Assembly: GCA_963667075.1 (NCBI GenBank)
Contig: OY762938.1
Location: 620,001 to 684,000 of the forward strand
Direction: 5' to 3'
Source: G963667075 sp963667075
GTDB taxonomy: Bacteria > Pseudomonadota > Alphaproteobacteria > Micavibrionales > Micavibrionaceae
Length of the DNA: 64,000 bases
Shown here: piece by piece, positions 42,529 through 51,110 of the stretch
Position numbering within the stretch: the stretch's first letter is position 1
How the letters are laid out: every line of letters begins with the position of its first letter
Program-made: the position numbers and the translations under genes
The notes under the pieces: model-generated
Told to the model about the DNA's origin: nothing
Databases searched by the model: none
The model's input: only the letters and a program-made list of their open reading frames with translations

Positions 42529-43551
42529 CTATAAAAATTTCTCCACAAGCCTTTCTGCAATCTGAACTGTATTCAAGGCAGCTCCCTTCCTTAGGTTATC
42601 GGTGACACACCAGAAATTCAAACCATATTTCACAGAAGGATCTTTGCGGACACGGCTGATATAGACCTGATCTTCACCCTGTATTTCGGCTGGTGTGACA
42701 TATTCCATATCAGACCCAAGGTCGATCACGGATACACCACGCGCTGCTCTCCATACTTTTCTGGCCTCTTTAGGCTCAACAGCAGAATCAAATTCAACAT
42801 TAACCATTTCTGCATGACCGATAAACGCTGGCACACGCACACAGTTTGCACACACCTTGATATCCGGGTCCAGAATCTTGTTGGTTTCCACCACCATTTT
42901 CCATTCTTCTTTAGTCATCCCTTTATAGAGGCTATCCTCCATAAATTCATCAATCTGCGGAATAACATTAAAGGCAATCTGTTTTGTAAAATATTCAGGC
43001 CGCGGCATCTCATTCGTATAAATACCGCGCGTCTGATTAAACAGCTCATCCATCGCATCCTTCCCTGCACCGGAAACAGCCTGATACGTAGAAACGACTA
43101 CACGCTTTATTTTTGCAAGATCAGAGAGCGGTTTTAGGGCCACGACCATTTGAATGGTTGAACAATTCGGATTCGCAATAATGCCTCTTTTTTTATACCC
43201 GGCAATCGCCTCTGGATTCACTTCCGGTACGACCAAGGGTACATCCGGATCCATACGGAAACAGCTTGTATTATCAATAACAACAGCGCCGGCCGCCGCC
43301 GCTTTTGGCGAAAATTCAGCAGACACCTTTGCACCTGGCGATGACAAAACAATATCCGTGCCTTTGAAATCATATTTTGCCAGATCCTGTACTTTGAGAT
43401 CCTTGTCACCAAAAGAAATTTCCCGCCCAGCCGAACGACTGGAGGCCAACGCAACCACGTCTTTGACAGGGAATGCCCGCTCATCAAGAATGTTCAGCAT
43501 CTCTCTTCCGACATTTCCTGTTGCACCGACAACGGCAACTTTATAACTCAT
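42529..43551 (-). CDS. asd: Aspartate-semialdehyde dehydrogenase
   Basis: NADP enzyme converting aspartyl phosphate to the semialdehyde, on the path to DAP, lysine, threonine and methionine. The 340 residues show VAVVGATGNVGREML (5-19), VIDNTSCFRM, the catalytic Cys130 in IANPNCSTIQM, and GHAEMVNVEF with the catalytic His. It is divergent from the histidine kinase gene by 78 bp and runs into sdhC with almost no gap. Confidence 0.96.
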   Translation of the reverse strand: MSYKVAVVGATGNVGREMLNILDERAFPVKDVVALASSRSAGREISFGDKDLKVQDLAKYDFKGTDIVLSSPGAKVSAEFSPKAAAAGAVVIDNTSCFRMDPDVPLVVPEVNPEAIAGYKKRGIIANPNCSTIQMVVALKPLSDLAKIKRVVVSTYQAVSGAGKDAMDELFNQTRGIYTNEMPRPEYFTKQIAFNVIPQIDEFMEDSLYKGMTKEEWKMVVETNKILDPDIKVCANCVRVPAFIGHAEMVNVEFDSAVEPKEARKVWRAARGVSVIDLGSDMEYVTPAEIQGEDQVYISRVRKDPSVKYGLNFWCVTDNLRKGAALNTVQIAERLVEKFL

Positions 43552-43629
43552 AGCTTTTCCCTTTTCTCTTTTTGATTTAGATTAGGGTAGACTATTTTTA
43601 TTCGACAACTCAAGCCTCCTTATATATTC

Positions 43630-45936
43630 ATGCGTGATATTTACAATTCTCTCCCCTTTGGCGTCATCATTCTAAAACGTGATATGGCACGCCTTGATAT
43701 CCTTTATATGAACAACAGGATAAAGAAAGCCTTTGATATAGAAGATGAAAAAGGCCTTTCTTTCGAAAATCTATGGCCTGGAGACTCCGGCATCCGTTAT
43801 GCCAGAAAACTAAAATCACCTATACCGCCAACAGAATACACTCTTCCCTTGCTAAATGAGGATGAAGAGGAAATCGGCTGGTACAAGATAACGCTTGAAG
43901 AAGAGGATTTCGAAGGTGAAAACGCGCTCATTCTCTGGATGAATGACATTACATACAATAAAAAAGAAGAAAGACTCTTAAAAGAAGCCGTAGCGCAAGC
44001 CGATGCCTCTGCTGAAATGAAGGCTAATTTTCTGGCCACTATGAGTCATGAAATCCGCACGCCGATGCAATCCGTCTATGGTCTTTTAGAACTGATAGGA
44101 CAGGAAAATCCGCCTCCTTCCATTTTGGAAATGGTTAAAACAGCCCAGAATTCAGCCAGCGGCCTTTTGGAAATTCTGGATGATATTCTGGATTTTGCCA
44201 AAATGGATGCCGACAAAATGGAACTCGACATGTTCGAGGTGCCAGTCCGCACACTCGTACGCGGCATAAACGAAGCCCTGGCCGTAAAAGTGCACGGAAA
44301 AAAAGTCAAGCTGCTGGATAATATTGAACAAGATGTTCCGTTTGTCGTCATTGGCGACCCTAAACGTCTGCGCCAGATCATTATGAATCTGATGGGTAAC
44401 GCCATGAAATTCACAGAAGAAGGATCCGTCACGCTGCATGTAACAACAGACGTACAGGAACTTGCTCCACCAAGAAGCGGTTTAAATCTGCGCTTTGAGA
44501 TTATTGATACCGGTATCGGTATGCCTAAGAAGGTCTGTGACCGCCTATTTCAGGCCTTTTCACAAGCCGATAACTCCACCTCCCGTAAGTATGGCGGCAC
44601 GGGATTAGGGCTATCTATATGTAAAAAGCTGGTTGACCTGATGGGCGGCAAAATCGGCGTCAAAAGCATTGAAGGTAAAGGCTCAACCTTTTGGTTTGAA
44701 ATTCCAACGCAAGAAGTCAGTACAGAAGCAGAAACAATAGATATGCCCTCTCTCGACGGTCTTCATATTCTTTCTGTCGAAGATCATCCGCAAGGAGCCA
44801 AAGAAATCGTACGGACATTATCTTCCATGAATGCTAGAGTGGAAAACGTCTCCACATATCAGGAAGGACTGGAGCTGATTAAACGCCGCCCCTTTGACGT
44901 AGCCATTATTGATCAAGGTCTCCCCGATGGCCTAGGCATCGATCTCATCAGGGAAATTATGGAGATTCGTCCCTTTATGGGCCTGATTATGTACACAGTC
45001 CGTGACGATAAAGGCCTCCAGCATACCCTCCAGTCACTAGGGGTAAAGTATCTGACGAAACCAGCCAGCCGCCGGGGACTTGGCCAAACCGTTGAAGAAG
45101 CCGCAACGAAAGCGACCAAATTCCATCTTGACGGCCCAAGACGCCTCCTCATCGCCGAAGATACCGAAAGCGTTCAGGACCTCTTATCCCGTCAGCTAAA
45201 AGCGCTGGGCACAGAAGCCGACTTTGTTACAAATGGTGTAGAAGCTCTAAAAGCCCTTGATACAGGCCAGTACGGTATTCTCTTTACAGATCTCCATATG
45301 CCGGAAATGGATGGATATGAACTGATTGAAACCATCAGAAAACAAGAAAAGAAAACAGATATCCATACCCCCGTGATTGTACTCACAGCCGATGTTCAGA
45401 TGGCACAACGCGAAGTCTATCTGGAACATGGTTTTGATGAATGCCTCTTAAAACCAGTTTCTCTCGGGCAATTTAAGCGGTTGCTTATCCGCTGGGGGCT
45501 TCTCTATGATAATGAGGAGGTAAACAGCCAGACAGAAGGTGAGCTAAAATCCGACGCTGTACAAAAAGCTGAAGACCTATCAAAACAACAAGGAGAACCA
45601 AACCTTCCGCCAGCCGTAGATATCGAAGCCATGAGAGAACTTATGGGCACCTTTGATGAAACCAGCATTGAGATGCTCGGCATGTTCATCGACATGACCC
45701 GTCCCATCATTGAAAAGGTCAAAAGCGCTCATGCAGCAAGCGATTTAAAAGCCTTACGTGAAGCCGCACACTCCCTTAAAGGCGGGGCCCGCTCTGCCTG
45801 TTGCACCCATTTAGGCAATCTGGCAGCAGAGCTTCAGGAAAATTCTGAAAACGACACGGAAAGTCCCGTACTTGTTGAAAAAATCATGAAGGAATTTGAA
45901 CGGGTTACAAAAACCATTCAAGCCATGCAGCCCTAG
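43630..45936 (+). CDS. Soluble hybrid sensor histidine kinase with two receivers and an Hpt domain
   Basis: A 768-residue phosphorelay kinase with no membrane helix. Order: PAS-like N-terminus (1-110), HisKA with His140 in ATMSHEIRTPM, HATPase with N-box MNLMGNAMKF and G-boxes DTGIGM and GTGLGLSI, receiver 1 with Asp428 (VAIIDQGLPDG), receiver 2 with Asp554 (LFTDLHMPEMDG), and an Hpt domain with His714 (AAHSLKGGARS). The relay would run His140 to Asp554 to His714 and on to an unlinked regulator. Receiver 1 may be modulatory. I see no clear SD before the ATG at 43630. The signal and target are unknown. Confidence 0.93.
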   Translation: MRDIYNSLPFGVIILKRDMARLDILYMNNRIKKAFDIEDEKGLSFENLWPGDSGIRYARKLKSPIPPTEYTLPLLNEDEEEIGWYKITLEEEDFEGENALILWMNDITYNKKEERLLKEAVAQADASAEMKANFLATMSHEIRTPMQSVYGLLELIGQENPPPSILEMVKTAQNSASGLLEILDDILDFAKMDADKMELDMFEVPVRTLVRGINEALAVKVHGKKVKLLDNIEQDVPFVVIGDPKRLRQIIMNLMGNAMKFTEEGSVTLHVTTDVQELAPPRSGLNLRFEIIDTGIGMPKKVCDRLFQAFSQADNSTSRKYGGTGLGLSICKKLVDLMGGKIGVKSIEGKGSTFWFEIPTQEVSTEAETIDMPSLDGLHILSVEDHPQGAKEIVRTLSSMNARVENVSTYQEGLELIKRRPFDVAIIDQGLPDGLGIDLIREIMEIRPFMGLIMYTVRDDKGLQHTLQSLGVKYLTKPASRRGLGQTVEEAATKATKFHLDGPRRLLIAEDTESVQDLLSRQLKALGTEADFVTNGVEALKALDTGQYGILFTDLHMPEMDGYELIETIRKQEKKTDIHTPVIVLTADVQMAQREVYLEHGFDECLLKPVSLGQFKRLLIRWGLLYDNEEVNSQTEGELKSDAVQKAEDLSKQQGEPNLPPAVDIEAMRELMGTFDETSIEMLGMFIDMTRPIIEKVKSAHAASDLKALREAAHSLKGGARSACCTHLGNLAAELQENSENDTESPVLVEKIMKEFERVTKTIQAMQP

Positions 45937-45991
45937 CCCTGATATAGCGCATGCCATATAAAATGATCATGGATTTATGCGCTATAGTCGT

Positions 45992-46117
45992 TTATACCAT
46001 TTCCTCATCATTTGATGAGGAAAGCGTTCAGACGCCACGCAAGCTTCGCGCTTTCGCGCGGGGTTGCCGTCGCAACCCTTATACCAATACTCATTTAATG
46101 AATGCGAAGTGGTATTA
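45992..46117 (+). repeat. Four-hairpin dispersed element, copy B
   Basis: A 126-bp copy, same orientation as copy A in the window. Stems: TTTCCTCATC / GATGAGGAAA with loop ATTT; CGCGC-TTTC-GCGCG; GGGTTGC-CGTC-GCAACCC; then an outer structure containing TCATTTAATGA and ending GTGGTATTA. It begins 56 bp after the histidine kinase stop and does not overlap it. Confidence 0.87.
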
Positions 46118-46141
46118 GAAGAAGACTCAACGCACGGTGTC

Positions 46142-46163
46142 ATACCGGACACTGATCCGGTAT
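46142..46163. repeat. ATACCGGA palindrome
   Basis: ATACCGGA and TCCGGTAT around a 6-nt loop. It resembles the GTCATnCCGGAnnTGATCCGG-type repeats scattered in many alphaproteobacterial genomes. Confidence 0.6.
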
Positions 46164-46320
46164 CCAGTCAAATAATGTGCACGGCATATGCCGCGCTCTT
46201 TGTTCTGGAGTCACGCTGTTTATATTCGACCTAAAAGGCCCCTCTCGCAGGCATGATAGTGCTCGTATGATATAGAACCCTCTGCAAAAGTTTAAAAACA
46301 CGCCCTTTTGCTTTTCCCGC

Positions 46321-46338
46321 CCCTGCTTTCGCAGGGGT
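46321..46338. repeat. GC-rich hairpin with TTTC loop
   Basis: CCCCTGC / GCAGGGG stem of 7 bp around TTTC. A sister hairpin, CCCGT-TTTC-ACGGG, lies at 46381-46394. Related in form to 35373-35390. Confidence 0.55.
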
Positions 46339-46427
46339 AAACTCCAGCGGGAATCTTTTAAAAACAATGAGTTAAAGATCCCCGTTTTCACGGGGAAAGC
46401 CATAATCGGACTTTTTGCAAAGCCTTC

Positions 46428-46457
46428 TATAGTCGATTTTAAATCGCAACGACTATA
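46428..46457. repeat. TATAGTCG inverted repeat
   Basis: TATAGTCG and CGACTATA flank a 14-nt spacer that contains the inner palindrome CGATTTTAAATCG. It looks like the terminal repeat of a miniature element. Confidence 0.45.
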
Positions 46458-46485
46458 TATGTCGTCCTGGCTATAACATTTTGTT

Positions 46486-47229
46486 TCAAGGACAGCCAGC
46501 TGTATCTTCCGGCCCACCAGCCTGATAAAGTGCCGATGCCCTCGAAATAACCCAGACACGAAAACATGTGCTGCCGTTTGGACAGGTTCGAACACCCGTG
46601 CCACCTGCAACCGGTGCTGTATCGGTACTCATATTTACAGCCCCCCCCGTTGCATCAATAACATCGGCTTCACATACTGCATATTTTTCATCCAGTTTCT
46701 CAAAAGCCGTTTGTATATAGGCGTCCGTCTTATCGGTAGCAATGTAAAAGAAAACACCGTCATCACCACTGTAATACTGCCACTCCCCGAACAAAGGCGG
46801 CGGCGGCGGCATGAATTTTCCTGAAACACCGGAAAATATTTCAGCATGATCAGGATCATCACCGGGATTACCGGGACAACGAATACCGTCTATTGTATCA
46901 TCCGCCGCCGATCCTGGCGTTACACCTTCATTATCAAAAAAGGAATCATTCGGATTAATTGGATATGGTACATTTTTTTGCTCTGTCGCCGTCAGCGTAG
47001 AGTCTCCTTCAGAATGTCCTATAATGCACTCTTGGATAGCTGACTGAATAAAAGAGGCCTGACTCCCCAATTCGGAATAAATCTTAAAGCTGTTCTGGCT
47101 TTGTGTCTGTTGACTGGACGGTTCCATAAAACTTACCGTCAGTGCTGCCAGCAAGGCTACCGCGATCAGGATATAAATTAAGGCACTCCCTCGTTCTGAT
47201 AATCTATCCTTACATAAGTTCGTATCCAT
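46486..47229 (-). CDS. Type IV pilin-like protein 2
   Basis: A 247-residue prepilin-like protein. The N-terminus SERG|SALIYILIAVALLAALTVS has a prepilin-type leader ending in Gly followed by a membrane helix, with no Glu at mature position 5. Long extracytoplasmic part with a poly-Pro run (PPPPPL) and seven or so Cys, including CPNGSTCFRVW and AGCP at the end, suggests disulfides. It resembles its upstream neighbour in architecture, so these are paired minor or atypical pilins. The start could also be the ATG at 47244. It is the last gene of the pilus run. Confidence 0.72.
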   Translation of the reverse strand: MDTNLCKDRLSERGSALIYILIAVALLAALTVSFMEPSSQQTQSQNSFKIYSELGSQASFIQSAIQECIIGHSEGDSTLTATEQKNVPYPINPNDSFFDNEGVTPGSAADDTIDGIRCPGNPGDDPDHAEIFSGVSGKFMPPPPPLFGEWQYYSGDDGVFFYIATDKTDAYIQTAFEKLDEKYAVCEADVIDATGGAVNMSTDTAPVAGGTGVRTCPNGSTCFRVWVISRASALYQAGGPEDTAGCP

Positions 47230-47263
47230 TACATTACATTCCAATCATTAGAACAAAGAGCCT

Positions 47264-47315
47264 CTATAGTGCTTTCGAATAAGAAAATATCCTACCCTCA
47301 ACCTAAATCACTATA
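47264..47315. repeat. Palindrome family P2, copy 2
   Basis: CTATAGTG at the left and CACTATA at the right bracket a core GAATAAGAAAATATCCTAC similar to the core at 34351-34369. The arms are shorter and less regular than in copy 1. Confidence 0.45.
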
Positions 47316-47348
47316 AGGCTATAGAAAAAAGCTTCCTTTAGAAAGAGA

Positions 47349-47385
47349 AAAAGTCCGGCGGCTATATTCAAACCACCAGACTTTT
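47349..47385 (-). terminator. Terminator between the two pilin-like genes
   Basis: AAAAGTCCGGCGG (47349-47361) pairs with CCACCAGACTTTT (47373-47385) through two G-U pairs, loop of 11 nt. On the minus strand CTTTTTCTCTTTC follows the stem. It lies just after the upstream pilin-like gene and would reduce expression of the downstream one. Confidence 0.65.
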
Positions 47386-47418
47386 AAAAAAATCCGCAAA
47401 GAAAGTTAAGGGCACTAC

Positions 47419-48183
47419 CTAGCGTTCTACAAGAACATGGTAATAAACATACGTACCGGCTGAAGCACCATCCTCAAAACAACCATAAGGCTGACCATCC
47501 AGCGTATGGTCTACACCACCACCGGCCGTACCAATTGTACCACCACAACCCCCGTCACAAAGGCCACGGGAACCGCCTTCATATTCTTTATTTAGCGTAT
47601 AATCAACGCCTGTAACTGTTGGTATGGCATCAGAGATTTTTGATGCAATCCCCAGTTCGACATTCACTCTTCTGCAAATTTCTTCTGAAATATGGGGTAA
47701 GAATGCAATAATGTCAGCTTCACTCGACGTCATAACCGCTTTTGTTGTACCGATCAGATCAATCTGGTTTTCACCGTTAAAAACCCATTCCCCGGTACCG
47801 CTATCAATAACATCAGGATTGGCTGCAGCATAAGTCGCACCACCACCGCCCGGATGGAAAACTTTAAAACGATCCTGCACATTTGATTCATCATTGTATT
47901 CAGCATCAGAAGGATACATAAAATCAAGTTCGCTGGAACTGATACCAGCGATCACCATGCGCACAACAGACGTCCGAACAGCCGCCGGATACTGAATAAG
48001 CTGTGACGAATTGATCAGATTAGCCTCTTGTCCGGCATCACCGCCACCCGAACGGGAAGACTGGGTTACAGCATAAGACAAGGCAGCAAACAGTGCTACA
48101 GCGATCAAAATCAAGAAAAGAACATTACCCTGCTCTTCCCTCCGAGATCGCGCCTCGCCTCCATTTTTTATAATTGGTTTCAT
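47419..48183 (-). CDS. Type IV pilin-like protein 1
   Basis: A 254-residue prepilin-like protein. The leader ends REEQG (cleavage after Gly19), followed by NVLFLILIAVALFAALSYAV, a pilin-type hydrophobic helix without Glu5, then TQSSRSGGGDAG. The body has the blocks IQYPAAVRTSVVRM and FKVFHPGGGGATY, which I recall from uncharacterised alphaproteobacterial pilin-like proteins. Four Cys near the C-terminus may form disulfides. It is probably processed by the prepilin peptidase encoded at 57441 and secreted by the adjacent machinery. Confidence 0.75.
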   Translation of the reverse strand: MKPIIKNGGEARSRREEQGNVLFLILIAVALFAALSYAVTQSSRSGGGDAGQEANLINSSQLIQYPAAVRTSVVRMVIAGISSSELDFMYPSDAEYNDESNVQDRFKVFHPGGGGATYAAANPDVIDSGTGEWVFNGENQIDLIGTTKAVMTSSEADIIAFLPHISEEICRRVNVELGIASKISDAIPTVTGVDYTLNKEYEGGSRGLCDGGCGGTIGTAGGGVDHTLDGQPYGCFEDGASAGTYVYYHVLVER

Positions 48184-48252
48184 TTTTCACTCCATCTCTG
48201 CGGTTTTAGCAACTAATATATTAGAGAAGCCTTTCATCAATTCATCCTGATT

Positions 48253-48780
48253 TTATTTGTCCGTCACCTTAATTTCACTGACTTTAAGAACGGCCTTTAG
48301 TTTTTGTCCAGAGCACTCTCTCCCTAAACACATGTTATCCAGAGATATCTTCCACATGTTACCGCTACTCAGCACATGCCCTACAGCCTCCCTGAACTCT
48401 GTATAGTTACCGGTAGAGTTTGCCTTGAGCGTAATGGTATTTCCATTGGCTTCCATGTCAATACCACGATACGCGTCCTTAGCCCGTTCAACAAAAGACT
48501 CCACAAGATCTGCGCTTGCCGGTTTTTTATCAATTCTTGGTACAATCGGTTTCAGTGCTTCTGCTTGCTCCAACTCGGCAAGAAGATCTGTATATTTTTG
48601 AATCTGTACAGTTGTAAAAAGCCCTACGACACCGGCTGATACCCAAACAATCGCCGCCGCAATCAGAACGGTTTGCCCTGTATATTTGGGCAAATTTTCC
48701 AAAAAACGGTTTAAATCATTGGCTGCATTTGAAGAAAACAAATGCTGTAATGCCCGAAAATCGAACTTATCCAGTTTCAC
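48253..48780 (-). CDS. GspM/PilO-like pilus assembly protein
   Basis: A 175-residue bitopic protein. A cytoplasmic ~35 residues (MKLDKFDFRALQHLF at the start) is followed by one membrane helix (about 37-56, TVLIAAAIVWVSAGVVGLF), a coiled coil (YTDLLAELEQAEAL) and a periplasmic alpha/beta domain with two Cys (CLGREC). Sequence identity to PilO/GspM is not evident. I infer the role from topology and the position between the GspL-like and pilin genes. Confidence 0.6.
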   Translation of the reverse strand: MKLDKFDFRALQHLFSSNAANDLNRFLENLPKYTGQTVLIAAAIVWVSAGVVGLFTTVQIQKYTDLLAELEQAEALKPIVPRIDKKPASADLVESFVERAKDAYRGIDMEANGNTITLKANSTGNYTEFREAVGHVLSSGNMWKISLDNMCLGRECSGQKLKAVLKVSEIKVTDK

Positions 48781-48915
48781 ACCATAATCCTCTTATAATG
48801 TCCGGCTCTGTTTCCTGTACTCATAACACACATAAAAATCCAGTATCCCTTTAAAACTAGCCTACCATTAAATATGATTATTCCATAAAAAACAATAGGT
48901 TGAAATTTTTTCCTT

Positions 48916-49878
48916 CTACTTGTTCCCAACAACACGGTCCCGACCATCTTTTTCGCGCTTCTTACTCACTTTTGCAGAATAATCTGCCATAATAGCCGGT
49001 GCATATTGCGGCGGGACAAGTGCTTCCCAATGCAAACTTCCTTTTTCGACCTCATACTTTACAAGCGTACCATCCACCTGACGCAGATCATCGAGAATCT
49101 TCTGTGCTTTTACCATGTGCTTAACCACATCATTCTGCATACTTTTATACGCATCCAGCATAAGCCGCGATGTCGCTTCATCTGTCGCTGTCCGCACTTC
49201 ACTCAAACGACGGTCAATACGGTTCAGCATGACATACTGTGTACCAAGAACACAGAGTATGATAATGTTCAGCACCAAGCCCACAAGAAATAACATACGG
49301 GCTGTGGCTCTCGACAATTGCTCTATTCTCAAACTTCTATTCCGCCACGGCACAACATCAGCCATTTCAGGATTAACCGTTACAAAGTTAGCATCCATAC
49401 TCTGAATCTTTGGCAAGACGGTTCTGGCAGCCCCTAAAAACACCTGCATCCGGCCCGTTTCAGGGTCCCAACGCAAAGCGGATGCCATACCTTCCTGCTC
49501 ATACAGGTAAACCGTCTCTTTATCCCAAAACTCACTATTACCCGGCAAAGCCGCCGCCAGTGGACACCAGCTATTCGGATTTGAGGCGAGCGATGAAGAT
49601 GAACAAGCCAGATACCAGCAACGCCCATCTTGTACAGCATAGCAGTAATGAACTTTTTCCGTACCACATGCCTGAGAGGCAGCATTCCAGACCAGTTCAT
49701 CTTCCCTGCCCGGCACGTGCGGAACAGAGCCTCCAACAATCTCTGTCGGCAAATAAGGCGACAAAACACCTTCAAAATGACGGGCTTCACCTGCCAGATA
49801 ATCTGAAACACCCGGTTTTAAAGGCTTTCGATTAGCCTTATCGGATTTGATATTCGTATTTTCAGAAGCCGCTACCAT
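48916..49878 (-). CDS. GspL/BfpC-like pilus assembly protein
   Basis: A 320-residue protein with a large cytoplasmic domain (1-195, Trp- and Cys-rich, including CWYLACSSSSL and WCPLAAALP), a single membrane helix (about 196-219, FLVGLVLNIIILCVL), and a periplasmic ~100-residue part with a coiled coil. This GspL-like layout (cytoplasmic domain, helix, periplasmic domain) fits the bridge between the ATPase and the periplasmic machinery in type IVb pili (PilO2/BfpC). Start chosen at ATG 49878 from AAGGAG 9 nt upstream, within the platform gene's end. Confidence 0.65.
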   Translation of the reverse strand: MVAASENTNIKSDKANRKPLKPGVSDYLAGEARHFEGVLSPYLPTEIVGGSVPHVPGREDELVWNAASQACGTEKVHYCYAVQDGRCWYLACSSSSLASNPNSWCPLAAALPGNSEFWDKETVYLYEQEGMASALRWDPETGRMQVFLGAARTVLPKIQSMDANFVTVNPEMADVVPWRNRSLRIEQLSRATARMLFLVGLVLNIIILCVLGTQYVMLNRIDRRLSEVRTATDEATSRLMLDAYKSMQNDVVKHMVKAQKILDDLRQVDGTLVKYEVEKGSLHWEALVPPQYAPAIMADYSAKVSKKREKDGRDRVVGNK

Positions 49879-49879
49879 A

Positions 49880-51100
49880 TTACAAGGCTCCTTCCATGAG
49901 ACCACCCATCATACTATCCATACTCATATTCATGACAGTTAAAGCGTAGATTGCGCTACCGAAAGCAATAGCAAGATAAATACCAGTGAACAGGAAAGCC
50001 AGCCAGACAATCATTTTGTGTTTTCCCTTTGATGACTGGGCCCGCATTTCTGCAATTGACTCCATGATTGTAGCAACTTGTGCAAGATCAGACAAGCTTG
50101 CAAGTTCAAGACGCTCTGAACGGGTTAATGGTTTCTGGTCCAAAGCAGCGCCAAGCCCCACCCCTCTGGAAAGCTCTACATTTGATCTTTTCCAATATTC
50201 AGACACCTCCGGTACTGTTGTAGCATCGGCAGACTGCACCAGGGTGTCCCCAATCGGCACCTTGGAACGTAACATACGTGCGGCAGCCGCCATTGAGTCA
50301 GAAAAACCAAGGTCACGCAAATAACCACCAATAAGCGGAATCTTACGAACGAGACGCGCTGTCGGCCAGTCGGTTTTCCCTCTGTTTATAAAAAACGAGA
50401 AAATACACCAGCATAAAAATCCAGCCATAGTAAAAGCGATATAAATCAGCACATCCCAGGTAAGCCCTAAATTAGCCGTTACGCGTTTATACTCTTCCAG
50501 TTTTTCAGGGTCCGTTGGCGCATTATCGGCAAACCAGCCAAGGATCATATCCTTTCCCCAGAAAAGGCTTTGCACAATTGTCACAACGTCAAAGCCAAGC
50601 CAAGCCATCGTCCCCATAATCGCTTGTGTATTTTTCCGCTTCTGTGTAATCGCATGAATAGCGTGCGGAATACCTTCCTGCAACTGATTGGCCCGTTCAC
50701 TAGCTGCCAGAATAGCCAGTGTGCCATGATCAAAAATATGCAAGGCTTTCAACGCGTCAATAACCCCCAGCCCTCTGGCTAGTGCTTCCCGTGCCGGTGA
50801 TAAAATGTTTTGCCGTCTCGGGTTTCTTTCCGCTTCAATAATACGCCATAAAGCCACACCAGGCGATGTCGCAGAAGAACGGAACTGAATACCACGGAGC
50901 AACTGAACCTGCCACCACGAGGAACGCGCAAGCAAACGCTCTAACGTGTTCCTTTGGTGAGGTCGTACACTAATGACATAACCACCTTTTTTTGTCACAG
51001 CCTCCCTGACATCGTACTCAGAAGGCATGTAGAAGGTCTCTTCCGTCTTTTTAGGGCCGGCATGTGTATCATATACGATTTCTGCAATCCATTGCTGCAT
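49880..51100 (-). CDS. Type IVb pilus inner-membrane platform protein (PilR/GspF-like)
   Basis: A 406-residue GspF/PilC-superfamily protein. Two T2SF-like regions are visible: residues ~70-200 with ILSPAREALARGLGVIDAL and GTLAILAASERANQLQEGI, and ~255-400 with RMLRSKVPIGDTLVQSADAT. Membrane helices lie at about 170, 235 and 385. It recruits the ATPase and moves pilins. The ATG at 51100 (MQQWIAEIV) sits 10 bp after the ATPase stop and is preferred to an upstream in-frame start. The closest named relatives are type IVb (PilR, TcpE, BfpE). Confidence 0.85.
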   Translation of the reverse strand: MQQWIAEIVYDTHAGPKKTEETFYMPSEYDVREAVTKKGGYVISVRPHQRNTLERLLARSSWWQVQLLRGIQFRSSATSPGVALWRIIEAERNPRRQNILSPAREALARGLGVIDALKALHIFDHGTLAILAASERANQLQEGIPHAIHAITQKRKNTQAIMGTMAWLGFDVVTIVQSLFWGKDMILGWFADNAPTDPEKLEEYKRVTANLGLTWDVLIYIAFTMAGFLCWCIFSFFINRGKTDWPTARLVRKIPLIGGYLRDLGFSDSMAAAARMLRSKVPIGDTLVQSADATTVPEVSEYWKRSNVELSRGVGLGAALDQKPLTRSERLELASLSDLAQVATIMESIAEMRAQSSKGKHKMIVWLAFLFTGIYLAIAFGSAIYALTVMNMSMDSMMGGLMEGAL

Positions 51101-51110
51101 TCCGTCTTTC

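Larger units (their letters stand above)
45937..46485. other. Noncoding block rich in palindromes
   Basis: This 549-bp gap has no credible gene. It contains: the four-hairpin element copy B (45992-46117); ATACCGGA / TCCGGTAT around a 6-nt loop (46142-46163), like the widespread GTCATnCCGGA-type alphaproteobacterial repeat; hairpins CCCCTGC-TTTC-GCAGGGG (46321-46338) and CCCGT-TTTC-ACGGG (46381-46394); and TATAGTCG / CGACTATA (46428-46457). TATAGTCG also occurs at 45984, just left of copy B. It looks like a repeat-insertion hotspot. Confidence 0.65.
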
